Translations under genes and position numbers: made by a program
The notes under the pieces: generated by a model
What the model was told of the DNA's origin: nothing
Seen by the model: only the letters and a program-made list of their open reading frames with translations
Databases searched by the model: none
Source: Limnoperna fortunei
Taxonomy: Eukaryota; Mollusca; Bivalvia; Mytilida; Modiolidae
Direction: 5' to 3'
Length of the DNA stretch: 64,000 nt
Assembly: GCA_944474755.1 (NCBI GenBank)
Contig: OX104117.1
Span: forward strand, 75,864,926-75,928,925
Shown: positions 1 to 12,300 of the stretch, piece by piece
Layout of the letters: each line of letters begins with the position of its first letter
Position numbering within the stretch: position 1 is the first letter of the stretch

Positions 1-1975
1 GCTCGATACTGAAAAAGATTGATTTAAATATATTGTTTGAATTTTTTAAAAACTTAAATATAAATGATCAAGAGCAAGATGAAAGCTTAGTATATGATAT
101 GCCTGAAAAACTTAACGACTACATAAATGGATATATTTCTCGTGATGAAATTTATAGATGCATAAAGAATCTTAAAAATAATAAAGCTTGCGGCGAAGAC
201 GATATCATAAATGAATATATCAAGTATACAGCTTACCTTTACAGATATTTATGAAAAACTTTTCAACATTATATTCGACCCCGGTGTACTGCCAAATAGC
301 TGGTTGATAGGAATAATAAAGCCTATTTACAAAAATAAAGGGGACTCTATCAATCCAAAGAACTATAGACCAATAACTATTGTCAGTTGTTTGGGAAAAT
401 TATTCACAGCCGTACAAGATTGAACGAATTTTCAGAGCACTTTCAAATTATTAAAAAAAAATCTAAGTGGATTTCTACAAAATTATTCCACACTTGAAAA
501 CATTTTTCGATTTGTATACTATTCCAAATTTTTCAAATATCAAAAGAAAAAACTTTATTGTGCTTTCATTTGGAAAAGGCGTTTGACAGAGTTTGGCGTG
601 ATGGATTATTCTATAAGCTATTACTTAATCAAATAGATGGGAAAATGTACAAAGTTATCTAATATTAAATCTTGTATATCATGCAATAACCAGATAACTG
701 ATTTCTTCGTTTGTGAAATGGGTGTAAGACAAGGGGAAAATCTCTCTCTTTTTTCAATTTTTCTAAATGACTTGGAAGAATTTATGTTGTCAAAAGAGGT
801 AAATGCTGTTTAAACTGTAAATGCAAATATTGAAACTGAACTTGGCCTATATCTTAAACTATTTCTGTTATTATACGTCGACGATACCGCTCAAATGTCG
901 GAGTCTGCTGAAGATCTACGGTTACAAATTAATGCCTTTGAAGAATTTTGTGACAATTGGAAAATGAAAGTAAATATTGACAAAACAAAAGTCATGGTCT
1001 TCGGCTTGGGGAAAATTAAAAAAAACTTTAAAATTTTTCTACAAAACGGACGAAACAGAAATAATTAACGAATTTAACTATTTGGGTGTTAACACTAAAT
1101 TTCAATATTACTATAAAACATCTTGCAGATATAGCGCTTCGAGCAATGTATGAAGTACTGAAATTGGGTAGACTTCACAAATTGTCTGTACAAATTCATC
1201 TAGACTTATTCGACAAAATGGTAAAACCTATTTGGCTGTATGGTTGTGAAATTTGGGGATTCGGAAGGAATGACGTTCCGGGGAGATTTCAGTTAAAATT
1301 TTGTAAAATACTTTTAAATCTCAAATCTACCACACCAACTTATATGGTGTATGGAGAACTTGGTAGATAACCCTTAGATATTGATATAAAAGTACGAGTT
1401 ATCTCATTTGGGGTAGATTATAATTGCAGGAAAACAGAGTAAATATTCCAATATATTGTATCGCCTTTTTAGATCAATATTTGACAGAAATGATGGTCTA
1501 AAGTGGTTGTGTTATGTCAAACAAATAATGAATGATTGTGGTTTTCCAGATATATGGTAAAATGAAATTCAATTCATCCAAAACTGGAATGCTTCATTAA
1601 ATAATTCCCCAAAAGCACTAAACTATACAATTTTTAAGACTAAATTTGAATTTGAAAATTATTTTAACTAAATAAGCAAAGCTGACGCTATTAGTCTCTG
1701 TAGATTTCGAACAACAAATCATTATTAACTACTATACAAAGAGACTTAGAACTTTTAAATTTTCTGAGCTTATGTCTAACACAAGTCCGTCGCTGTTAGG
1801 AAAATGACTGACCTTGTCATTTATCAATGCTCCTGGCTTTCCTTTTGCTCTGCCATAATCTTTCTGATTGTGTATATATTGTAAAAACTGTACATTTTTT
1901 TGTTTTATTTGCTTTGTCTTTCTCTGTACCTATGTAATATTGGCTGTGTGAGAATAAAGATATATACGGTTGGGC
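1..1975 (+). pseudogene. Decayed non-LTR retrotransposon (LINE) with RT remnants
   Basis: Reverse transcriptase remnants are scattered over all three + frames. Visible pieces are KNNKACGEDDIINEYIK (33-230), a fingers motif NYRPITIVSCLGK (about 360-405), motif A LEKAFDRVW (about 570-600), a degraded GVRQGENLS (about 722-745), and the catalytic YVDDT (about 872-886). The segment 1086-1370 is the thumb/connection region, containing YGCEIWGFG. Beyond it lies a poorly preserved C-terminal tail and a 3' end with AATAAAG near 1955. Several frameshifts and stops break it, so it cannot make an active enzyme. No endonuclease is present because the window starts inside the element. Classification to a clade is not attempted; the fragment at 51080-52056 has a similar C-terminal layout and may be the same family. 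Confidence 0.85.
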
Positions 1976-2853
1976 TCAGAAAAGACTCTACAAGATTACG
2001 AAACACCTTCTGGGTTCATCCAATGAAGTGGTTCTTCCTTCATCTACATCATCAAAACAGTTAGCTCAAGATTTCAGTAACTTTTTTATCAATAAAGTCG
2101 AAGGTATCAGAAACTCAGAAACGACATTTAAACACAGAACTCGCCATCCAATATGAACACAAATGTTTTAACTCTATTTTCACCATTGGCTTCCAACATG
2201 ATGGATTTCGTACCAGTATATCTGAGAAGACATTAAAACGTATTAGTTTGAAGTCACCAAATAAATCATGTGAGCTTGGCCCAAGACCCACACGGCCTAT
2301 GTCCCAAAAGTGTTTAAAGGTGCACGAATACGGCATAATCATAACAACATTACAGTACTTGTTCTATTGGATCTTTAGCAGCATTTGTTACCATAGATCA
2401 TGTTACTCTCCTTTATCGACTTAAGCACGAGTTTGGAATTATGGGTGCGCCGCTAAAATGGATGACGTCATACCTCAGTGATCGGTATCAAGCAGTTTGT
2501 ATAGACGGCCAATTGTCGGAGGCTGTTCTCATGACCTACAATGTACATCTGGGATCAGTCTTAGGCCCGAAAAACTACTAGTATATTATGTACACCAAGC
2601 CTGTAGGTTCTATATGTAGAGACCATGGTCTTGATCACCACTTTTATGCGGACGACTCTCAACTATATTTGGCGTTCAAGCCAAATGATAAGGTCAGTGC
2701 TGAGGAAACTTTACGTCGGGTGGAGAGCTGCCTTTCAGACATTGTATCTTGGATGCACACAAACATGCAGAAGTTAAACACGGACAAGATGGATACACTT
2801 GTCTTGAATTGGAATGATATTGTTCGCTATATGCCAGTCGAAGTTAATAATTG
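1976..2853 (+). pseudogene. Internally deleted LINE fragment (RT palm)
   Basis: A second, different LINE starts directly after the first. Translation around 1980-2110 gives a pre-RT segment ending FINKVEGIR. After a deleted and scrambled stretch, 2385-2853 gives the RT palm: TIDHVTLLYRL, GAPLKWMTSYLSDRYQAV, the normally conserved PQGSVLGP seen here as LGSVLGP, and HFYADDSQLYLAF with the catalytic ADD. The open segment 2588-2854 holds the palm and start of the thumb. Stops and at least one large internal deletion make it a relic. The wording of the motifs fits the Jockey/CR1 side of APE-type LINEs (family knowledge); exact clade is not resolved. Confidence 0.8.
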
Positions 2854-2879
2854 ATTCAGTTCTATTTCGACTAAACTGT

Positions 2880-4384
2880 ACAACACACGATTTCTTTGCA
2901 TTAAATGAAAACCGCCATTAAGATGCGTATACAGTACAAATGTCTAACATTTTCTGTAAAACATAAGGGGTTGTTCCAATGCATGAAACGTCGTCGGCTA
3001 GGGCAGGGCAACATGTGTTAATATTAAATACACCGGTATTATAATTACAGATTTGCAATTCATACAATAGGTCATTTATGAAAACAAGGTATAATAAACC
3101 CGAGAGGACACCACCTTGGCGAACACCCTCTGATACAGGGAAAAATTTGATTGACATTGGTTGACAATTAATGCACTATGAGTATCAGTATAATAATAAT
3201 TTAAAAGAAGCCATAATTGATTAACCATACCAAGTTTGCAACACTTATATAATAGACCCTTCCTCCACACAGTATCAAATGCTTTTCTGCTATCCAGGAA
3301 GGCTACATATAAAGAACTTCTTAAATCTAAATTATGAAAGATTGTTTCATGCTAATTAAAAGAGCAGGTAATGCAGCCAAGGTATTGCTGAAATCCTTGC
3401 TGTTGGGGATTCATCCAGGAAGGCTACATATAAAGAACTTCTTAAATCTAAATTATGAAAGATTGTTTCATGCAAATTAAAAGAGCAGGTAATGCAGCCA
3501 AGGTATTGCTGAAATCTTTGCTGTTGGGGATTCGGAAAAAGTTATTCTTGTAATACGTTATCGCTAATGCGAATTTTCAAAATGTTTTCAAAAACTTTTG
3601 ACACACATGATAATAAGCTGATTGGTCTATATCTGTCGGGAGAAGTTTTCGGTTTATCGCTACCTTTATAGATGGGTACGATGAGGCTCTGTTTCCAAGA
3701 GGTAGGTACACGTCCTTGTGCAACTATTAAATTGAACAAGATTGTTAAAAGTTTACTAACAAAAGGACCGCCGTTGATTAAATGCTCATGTTGAATTTTG
3801 TCATTCCCGGCAGCTTTTCGGCGCTTCAGCTTTCGGATTGCTTGGCGTACTTCATCTTCTTGAATTATACCTCCGGGTAAGAGTTTATCACCATTATTCT
3901 GCATACAAACACTGAGAATTTTGTTATATTCATTTTCAACAGTATATTTGTGAGAATTGTCAAAATAACTGTCATCCTGTGGTTGATATAGTTCGGCGAA
4001 ATACTGCGAAAACGCATGCGCTACTTCTTCGGGAGAATCTGGGTAGACTTTCGAAACGCTTGGTTTGGATTTCTTTACTAACTTCCAGAATAAACGCATA
4101 TCGCAGCCAGCTGCATTATTCAGATCATCATAGCATGATTGTAAATATTTTTCGTTAGCAAAAAGCTGCATACGCCTAAACTCCGATTTTGCACATTTAT
4201 AGTTTTTATAGAATTCGTTCTGCATGCCACGTGGACGGCCATGAGATATCCAAACGCGGCGATGAAATCGTTCATTTTCATGAGATGCTTTTACGTCAGC
4301 ATTCCAGTATGGCTTAGTATAAGGGTTGAACCCACACTTCGGAATAGTCAGCTGCACATAGAAGAACGGACACAAGCTTTTCAT
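2880..4384 (-). pseudogene. LINE ORF2, reverse transcriptase part (broken)
   Basis: This is the C-terminal half of the ORF2 that starts near 5357 on the minus strand. The longest intact stretch (4384-3542, 280 aa) covers the linker after the endonuclease and RT fingers: RRKAAGNDKIQHEHL, TSWKQSLIVPIYKG and DRYRPISLLSCVSKVFE. After a 121-bp tandem duplication (3293-3534), the frame resumes with LDSRKAFDTVWRKGLLYKC (motif A, about 3320-3235), GVRQGGVLSGLLYLVFIND (about 3125-3070), and ALADDVSCI (about 3010-2985), where the catalytic YADD appears as LADD. One frameshift near 4330 separates it from the endonuclease ORF and another lies near 3120. The thumb is missing, so the 3' end is lost or truncated near 2880. 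Confidence 0.85.
3293..3534 (-). repeat. 121-bp tandem duplication inside the LINE RT
   Basis: Two adjacent copies, starting at 3293 and 3414, differ at only a few positions. The unit encodes part of the RT between the fingers and motif A. The duplication is private to this copy and post-dates insertion, because 121 is not a multiple of 3 and breaks the frame. Confidence 0.9.
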
Positions 4385-5357
4385 AAATACAGTTTATATC
4401 AGTTAAACCGTTATCAATGTCGTATATTAATGAAAGTAGTGCTGGTTCTAATTCATTTTGATAACTATGTATATGCTCATCATTAATCTTATGCCAAGCT
4501 GGTAGCTTTTGCGAATGTTGGTTCACGCGACTTTGAGTAAAGTCAATATTAATTTCCGCAAATATGAATATGGGTAGATGGTCAGATGTGCTACTTATAT
4601 CCCCTTCAGCATGAATTACATAACACCTTAGCTTCCTTAACAAACATTCGTTCATTAAAATGTAATCAAGCATAGTTTGTTTTGTTACATATGTATAATT
4701 AGGACCAGTATATTGAATTTTACCACCTGCAAAAAGTAAGTTATTCGCGTTTACAAACTGTTGCAAAATACTTGACTTTTGCTTATTAGATTTACCAACA
4801 TTAGATAAGCAAGAGGCGTTAAGGTCGCCTGCAACAATAACCTGACTATAGTCGCTATAGTAATTTACAAGGCTATCAAGCTGGCTTATTTCTCTAGTAT
4901 ACCATTTTATACAATCATCAGAGGGTAAGTATGTACCAAAAATATACAGAGATTTGTGCTTAAGTTCTATGCCTACAATGCGTTCAGACTCGATATCAGA
5001 TATCTCATTAATACTAAATTGTAAATCTACTCTATACAGCAATGCAATACCGCCTTTACCATGAAAGGCTCTATATGATGAAGGCAGAGAATCTGCTTTA
5101 GTTATACATTTAAAACTTTTTTCAATACTACACATAGAATTAATATGCTCTTCTTTAAGCTTATGCTCTGAAACAATACATATGTCACATTTAGTTTCAT
5201 TTAACAATTTACTGAGACATAAAGTTGAGGACATAATACCTCGGACATTCCATGCAACAATTTTCAGACTAGACATATATATACTACTAATAAGTAAAAC
5301 AGATAACAATAAGACAAAGACGGGGGTTTTATGCATTATATGAGTTTTAATTTTCAT
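4314..5357 (-). CDS. LINE ORF2 N-terminus: APE-type endonuclease
   Basis: An intact EEP-fold (exonuclease-endonuclease-phosphatase) domain. The motifs in order are KIVAWNVRG (Asn), VSEHKL (Glu), VAGDLNAS (Asp/Asn), MLDYIL and STSDHLPIF (Asp/His), so the catalytic set is complete. In known APE-type LINEs this domain nicks the target DNA to prime reverse transcription. I place the start at the ATG at 5357, giving MKIKTHIMHK then a hydrophobic stretch (about residues 10-26) before the domain; a second ATG at 5276 sits right at the domain edge. The 5357 ATG overlaps the ORF1 stop codon. The open frame runs on upstream to 5486, but that part overlaps ORF1. The frame is lost near 4330, where the RT half continues in another frame, so the element is dead in this copy although the endonuclease is readable. 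Confidence 0.85.
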   Translation of the reverse strand: MKIKTHIMHKTPVFVLLLSVLLISSIYMSSLKIVAWNVRGIMSSTLCLSKLLNETKCDICIVSEHKLKEEHINSMCSIEKSFKCITKADSLPSSYRAFHGKGGIALLYRVDLQFSINEISDIESERIVGIELKHKSLYIFGTYLPSDDCIKWYTREISQLDSLVNYYSDYSQVIVAGDLNASCLSNVGKSNKQKSSILQQFVNANNLLFAGGKIQYTGPNYTYVTKQTMLDYILMNECLLRKLRCYVIHAEGDISSTSDHLPIFIFAEINIDFTQSRVNQHSQKLPAWHKINDEHIHSYQNELEPALLSLIYDIDNGLTDINCIYEKLVSVLLCAADYSEVWVQPLY

Positions 5358-7068
5358 GTTCCAAGTTGGTATTATCTCTGTCTGTTTTCTCACTCCATTC
5401 ACGTTGACTATACCACTTTCGACAGAAGACACCTTTCGGCCAGAATCGTCGATCTTCGATGATTTCACCATCCGCGTCGATGACATTCAATTTCGCACTC
5501 ATGTAGAGCGAGTTGTCCTTTCCGTGAAACATACGAAGATATGTCACTCTTATGTTACGTTTTTCTAGATACGCAAGGATTCCGTCGCGCGTAGGCGTTC
5601 TATTGATTTTGGATAAGTAAAACCTTGCAGTTCGTTTTCTGGAAAAACCCGAGAAGGGTTCATCGTCGTCACAGTTAGCCGTCTGACATTGAATTATAAC
5701 GGGAATCTTCTTCGGCTCATTGTCACTTGATATTTTGTTCTCCTTTTAAGCTACATTCGCATAACTATTCTCACCAGTTTCAACGGGTTTACCGTTGATC
5801 TCTGTAACGCTCGATCGCACATTGCCTACAAGTTCGACTTGAGTACTATTCGTATCACCAATACACGAATTAGTGCTTGATTTGGGTTGGCTGGGGTTCC
5901 ACTTTCTCGGCATACGAATCTTTACAGAGACATCTAATTTCAGATATAGATTTGTTCATATTAGAGGTTAACCTATTTAGTCTTGATATTTCATTTTCGG
6001 TGTCATGGATTTGTTTTACAATGCGGTCGGCGTCGAAGCTCTCCGATTTAGAGATTTGGTTCAACAATTTTACACTTGAGTCATATTGGGTAACTTTACG
6101 ATTGTTGGAGATAATGTGTTGGGCAGGTCTAGTTTTTCGTGTAGTTTCGAGATCTCTTCTTTAAGTGTTCTGTTTTGGTTTTGTAGTTCATTGATGACCT
6201 TCTGTTTTGCAGCATCACTTTTCTCAAGCTCAGTTAACTTAGTTTGCATATTGTGAAGAGTTACATGTTACATGTTTTTCATCCATTTTAGAAACCCGAT
6301 ATCGGGTTTCGGGTTTTCACAAAATCAAGACCCGAAAATCGGGAAAACCCGCGAAAATCGGGAAAGTTGACAGGCCTGCATGTATTTCGATCATTGACAA
6401 AGATGGGGTTGTGTTAATATCGCATGTGCTTTTGCCGTCATCTTTACGAAACACATCTTCTATACCTGATTTATCTCCCAGGATAAATAGTTGAAGCGTG
6501 TAGCAGTCTCTTGAATACTTTTGGGCGGAACTGCTCCTATTAGTAGTTTTTCTTGTCACAAGTTTCCTACGGGGCACCCCTCTAGACTTCTAGCTCGACT
6601 GGTCAATATACTACGGTACCAAGTTATTGTATCGTCCGACCCGTTTGTCAGATCTATAAGCTTTTCCACATAAGTGTCTTTTGGAAGACTATCTAACTGA
6701 GTGTCTAACATAGAAATAAATTCTTGGTTTGGGATAAACTCTGATACTTGTGATGGTTGTATGAAATATAAATAACTGCACATTTGTGAGTCCCCATGTT
6801 CATTGTTTACATATGGCGACCTGGTGGGTGTGTTCATTTCTGTTAGAACGCGTATAAGCTGACTGTTTTGGGGGGAATATTTCCTGAACTTGCCTGTAGG
6901 TGCTGTACGACTGTCATTTAAGACGTTAGTCACATTATGTAGCTGCCTCGATGAGTCTAGATCACACAACCCATTAATATTGTCACTCAGTGAAACTTGA
7001 CCGTCCTCGTCGTCGGCCATCTTACCTCCACCATTTTTCAATTTCACATTTAATAAATAAATCTCCAA
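5347..7068 (-). pseudogene. LINE ORF1 (RNA-binding/coiled-coil protein), broken
   Basis: ORF1 of the minus-strand LINE survives in three or four frames. 7068-6556 encodes a 170-residue acidic N-terminus (MADDEDGQVSL, starting near 7020). 6577-6380 continues with a basic stretch. 6067-5870 holds a heptad-rich coiled coil (HDTENEISRLNRLTSNMNK). 5640-5347 gives a C-terminal domain with YLEKRNIRVTYLRMFHGK and DRRFWPKGVFCRKW. This layout (N-terminal tail, coiled coil, compact C-terminal domain) is what LINE ORF1 chaperones look like. A short insert-like stretch at about 6290-6380, rich in CCCGA and TCGGG repeats around a CCCGATATCGGG palindrome, interrupts the frame. At least three frameshifts are present. 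Confidence 0.7.
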
Positions 7069-8859
7069 AATTTTGAAGCCATATTTTTGGCTTGGATCTA
7101 TGTATATTTACAAAAATATTTCTATAGTTGTTTATTTTTTACTTTTCTTTGGTATACATATTTTTAATTGTTAAAGCAGCACAAAAAGAGATGTAAATAG
7201 TAATTTTACTAAAACGTTTTCTAGATTTTGATGGACTTTCAAGAAATACAATTTTTATTAATGGTATTTGATTTGATATGTGACCAAGACAACTTATTAA
7301 TTGTGACTTTTTCTTGTGACTTTTTTCCTGGACTTTCTTCCTGTCGTGACTATTTTTCCTGTGACTATTTTTCCTGTGACTTTTTTCTTGTGACTTTTTC
7401 CTGGACTTTCTTCCTGTCGTGACTATTTTTCCTGTGACTTTATTTTTCCGTTTACCTTCAGTTTGAGCACATCTGACAGCAACTTTTTGTATTTTAAGGA
7501 GATAGGACAGAGCCTTATTTAACCTGATAATTTGAAATGTACCGGTCCCCCCCCCCCCCCAACCCGATTAATATTGACCCATCCCTAACAACTCCAACCC
7601 AGACACCTTTTTCAGAACTAGACATTTTTTATATATTGTCCTTGAAGACAGAAGAATTAATACTTGTACTTACTTAAAACAAACAAAATGCTGATAGAAT
7701 TAAGGTTGTTTTGACTTTGTCTAGTAATTATATACATTTTAATCTATTTCGCAAATATTCAATATTACACAATTTTTCTATTTTGCCTTTTCTTTCTGCC
7801 AGAAAAAAAAATGAAAACAAAAAATAGAAAAAATTCGGTCTAACTTGCGGGGATTCACATCTTTGTCTTGGTCCCTGCATAATTTTATGGTCAGGTAAAT
7901 ACATATGTCAAAATCACGAGGTCACAAATACTATATACGAGTAGAGTAGGTTAATGCATTATAACTATTCAATTTCACCGTCGCTTTCTGAAAGAGCTAC
8001 AGAATCTTGTATTTCTGTATAAAAATATCGTTACATGGAAAGTGTAAAATCCCCCGTATCATATGGGAAAACCCTTACTCTTGACCTTCGCACCAGCAAC
8101 ATAATTATATTTTTAGAAAATCGATCTTTTTAACTATTTATAGTTTTCTGCTTTCGCTTTCGTTTGTAGTACTAACACGAGCATAACCGCGCACCACAGG
8201 TAGGGCATTCTATTAGTCACAGTACACACGCTTGAGGAAGTAGTACATTATGCCTATCCCAGTTTAAACGCGCACCACAGGTAGGTCTAATTAGAGTACA
8301 CACGCTTGAGGAAGTAGATGATGCTGATACCAGGCAGGGTAGGATAGAGATCAAAGCTTTATCGGTCAACATGTATACATGTACATAATAACTAGGTAAC
8401 GAACGCTTCAAGTCATTTCAAATAAGCTTTATTTATAGTCGATTATGCAAAACATTTACAATAACATAAGCTCTAGTGAGCTTTTTATCGAACAAATAAA
8501 ACCTATGAACGTAAGTACACAATATTTACTCAGTGTATCTCTCACGGCTCAGTAGTGTAATGTAAAGAGAAGGGGTATAAATATTTAAAGTTACATTAAT
8601 CTATTATAAATAAAGAACTTCAAGAAGAATTAACATCTTCAAAGCAGTACATTGCACTGCACAAGTTGTTTGAGATGAAAATTTAAATTGTTTACATGTT
8701 ATAAGAACCAAGTGAGATTTAATTTTCAAAAATAAAACAAAGTGCACATATTGGGATTTTTTTTTCAATTACACGATCATGTACATACAAAGCTATTTGG
8801 TTAATTGACAATAGCTTTACCTTACATTGTATTCTATAAATCAGTAGTAATAGCCAGCA
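7069..8859. other. Gene-free AT-rich stretch with short tandem repeats
   Basis: No exon or convincing ORF seen. At 7305-7445 there is an imperfect tandem repeat built from TTTTTCCTGTGAC-type words, roughly doubled as a longer block. A 14-base C run lies near 7548. At 8190-8313 a segment starting GCGCACCACAGGTAGG is duplicated with a spacing of about 79 bp, both halves sharing GTACACACGCTTGAGGAAG. The remainder shows nothing I can name. Confidence 0.6.
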
Positions 8860-9062
8860 TAGCAAGTTTGTTAAGATGTCAACACTTAGGTTCAAGTCTC
8901 ACTCATAATAGACAGGAACTGCTAGGCTGCTATTTTAATTGACAAGAATTGCTAGTTTACCTACCGAATATAGGGGATTTTCTCAGGGTGCTCCAGCTTC
9001 TTCCATGAATAAAAACTGCACAGCAGTGGGATATACAGGAAAAAGTGGCATTAAACACTAAA
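8850..9062 (+). mobile_element. tRNA-derived SINE, degenerate
   Basis: A B-box-like GGTTCAAGTCTC at about 8889-8900 is followed by the body seen in the better copy at 46831-47086 (AATTGACAAGAATTGC), then by AATAAAAACTGCAC and a tail ending GTGGCATTAAACAC. The order B box, body, GGCATTAAACACC tail matches the other copies in the window. No A box is readable. Confidence 0.6.
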
Positions 9063-9290
9063 AATTAATACCTCATATTTTAACTTCATCTTCAATATTC
9101 TTGCATTGTTTCCCAAAAAGTAATGATCGAGTTCCTTGTGTAAGCAGGTTGAGTAATAAAACAACAGATGTGAATAACGGACACAGGTGTATTTACTGGA
9201 CACTGGTGTATTATTGATGTCATTGGTCTTTTAAAAAAAGCTTAATAATGTCATTTTCCTTTTTAGCAGGAACTAAATAATAGACAAGAA

Positions 9291-9323
9291 ATGGAAGAGG
9301 AGAGCAAGCCATTGATTACTGGG
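9291..9323 (+). CDS. ePHD gene, coding exon 1 (start codon)
   Basis: ATG at 9291 opens MEEESKPLITG, ending at a GGG|GTAAGC donor in phase 0. A polypyrimidine tract and AG (TTTTTAGCAG, ending 9269) lie just upstream, so this is probably an internal exon whose 5' part (9270-9290) is either untranslated or continues an upstream coding exon; the frame stays open back to 9270 (ELNNRQE). I chose the ATG because no upstream coding exon was found. Confidence 0.6.
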
Positions 9324-12300
9324 GTAAGCTTTTTAAATATACTTAAAACTTACTGCCTGAGTTATGTCCCTTTGTTGATGTGTAGTTTAAGAAGTTAGCC
9401 CTTGACTACTCAGCTTGTTAGCACATCAGGCTTCTGTCAAGCGATAATTGTTTTATTGATTTATTACCTTGCCGAAAGGATTGTCAGGGTTTCAGAGACT
9501 CTGGCCTCCTCCCCCCCCCCCCAAAAAAAAAATAAACAAAAAAAAAACTGGATGCCATAATATATCTGAAAATGACAAAAGCACAACAATTTACTATGTA
9601 TCTTAGCATTATGTTCACTGCCGTACCACTTACAATTGATGGTACAGACAAACCGCAGTTTTTTTTAGTCGATTGAAATAAAAAATGCCTATTTTCAACT
9701 GGTCAGGTATAAAAATTGCTGTTTTTAGTCATTCACTTTTAGTGCAAGGTAACTCCAAGAATGCAGGATTTCGCACCATTTACAACAGACCCCCTGCAGG
9801 TTACATCTCCACCATTTTCCTGGGTTGGGTGCTACGCCTATGGTTTTGCAAAGATGAAAATTGTGAGAGAAAACTGACCTTCATTTATTCAGACACAGAT
9901 TTTTACCAATTGAAAACTGAATTACACAAATTCAAACCACTGATTTTTATCAGAAATAATGGACTTGCACTAATAAAGAAAGTAATCTGTCCCTGATTTT
10001 TATGTTGAGAGTTAATGACTTATATAAATTACTAATTTATTCCTGAGTGTTATTTTGACTTCAAAGAAAATAGCTGAAGGTAAACTGTTTTCTCCGGGCA
10101 CTGACAGGCTTCCTCCCCTAATAAAACTGTATGCCATGGTATAGCTGAAACATTGCTGAAAGTGGCATTAAACACCATTCAAGCAAACCAACATCAAAGA
10201 AAATAGTAATTTACTGGAAGTACAATGTCACAAAAAGGTCCTCATGGGTAACTACTGATATTGCAACAATATAAGATGATACTTTTGTTAGGTGTAATAG
10301 AACATAAATATGTTTCTAAACTAGCTATAATTTATGTTTGCATTGTATAGATGAATTTGTTTGTTTTGTTTTAGTCAAGTTTAATGCCACTGTATCATTT
10401 CATTCAGATTTTATAAGGAGAGGAATTAAGCCCCCCCCCCCCTCAACCCCCAACCCCCAGTGAAATGTCAATAATTTTGTGTGTGCAGATGATATAATTA
10501 TATAACAGGCCCAAATTTCTGTTGGAGCTGAGTTGTACTTGGAGAAGGTCAAACTATAATTTGTATAGCAAATAAATTTGTTTTAAAGGGTCTTGGTCGG
10601 ATCTTTGACTATGTGCCTGACCTGAGAATTAATTAAAAAATATCACAATTCTGGATAGTATTAAGGAATTCAAAGGCAGGTTCAGAAGTCAAAAATTTTA
10701 TTTGGTCGAAAATTTGACTTACAATATGCCACAGTAAATCCACTAATTAACTGCTTGAATAAAGTGACAATGTGCAATAAATGCAAAAATCCACATTTGT
10801 TTATCATTAAACTTTATTTGTGATGCCTGCATGTGATTTTATTCTGAGATTTTGCTATTTCAACGGTTTGTCAAATCAGGTGCAGCCATGTGTAAGCATT
10901 AAAGAAAAAAACAACTATTGTATGAATGAGTAACAAGCAGGTCCAATTACCTCCATTGTCAGTATGTACAAAGTGTTCAAAATAAAATTTATTTAATTTT
11001 ATAAATGTAGTAGATTAGTACTTATATTTTTTCAGATTTGGAAATGTAGTTTTTGTCATAGGGATTCTGCTGTCAGTGATGTCTGTGGTGAACTTCATGT
11101 TGAGTATGAGGAGCTTGAGGGACAGAACCCTCCGATTGTAGCCCATCAAAAGTGCATGGTAATAAATTACTGTAGAAAATTGCATATCCAAAACCTTCCC
11201 AGAGGTCAAACAGGAGATGTAGCAACCAATCTCTTGATATGATTTATTTAATATATTTAGACAAAAGCACATGTAATTTGGAACAGATTGTACTTGTTTT
11301 ATACATTTTTCAACAATATATATGGATGTGCAGCCCAAAAGGGTTTTCTTTTTTACCCTCCCAAAATATATGAAAAGGTAGCTGTTTCATTGAAAGATAT
11401 ATCATATCCTTTGGTACAATGCATTACTTATGTTTACTTCCATGATGTAATTTTCTGGGTTTTTTTCACAATAAATTTGAAGCACATAATTGTTGGCATT
11501 AATATTTGTTATTCAGGAATTTAGTGCAAATTTAAGCAGATACAAGTTTGATAGATTTGGTGGGTTCTTCCCAGATGATGTGAAAGAGGAAATTAAGAGA
11601 GGACGACGACTGGTAAGTATCATTTTCATTCAACATCTTGTTAGTACATAGTTCATCGTTCTAAAAACATGTGTTGTAGGCACTTTGTGTCTGTCATACA
11701 CGTTTCTGTCAGTTGTGTCTGTCATACACATTTCTGTCAGTTGTGTCTGTCATACACCTTTCTATCAGTTGTGTCTGTCATACACGTTTCTGTCAGTTGT
11801 GTCTGTCATACACATTTCTGTCAGTTGTGTCTGTCATACACATTTCTGTCAGTTGTGTCTGTCATACACATTTCTGTCAGTTGTGTCTGTCATACACATT
11901 TCTGTCAGTTGTGTCTGTCATACACGTTTCTGTCAGTTATGTCTGTCATACACGTTTCTGTCAGTTGTGTCTGTCATACACCTTTCTATCAGTTGTGTCT
12001 GTCATACACGTTTCTGTCAGTTGTGTCTGTCATACACATTTCTGTCAGTTGTGTCTGTCATACACCTTTCTATCAGTTGTGTCTGTCATACACGTTTCTG
12101 TCAGTTGTGTCTGTCATACACATTTCTGTCAGTTGTGTCTGTCATACACATTTCTGTCAGTTGTGTCTGTCATACACATTTCTGTCAGTTGTGTCTGTCA
12201 TACACATTTCTGTCAGTTGTGTCTGTCATACACGTTTCTGTCAGTTATGTCTGTCATACACGTTTCTGTCAGTTGTGTCTGTCATACACATTTCTGTCAG

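Noticed and set aside
2115..2342. Minus-strand open frame over the LINE fragment
   Set aside because: Shadow of the + strand LINE relic.
9685..9996. 103-codon open frame in intron 1
   Set aside because: No homology signal by eye and no splice sites linking it in phase with exons 1 and 2.
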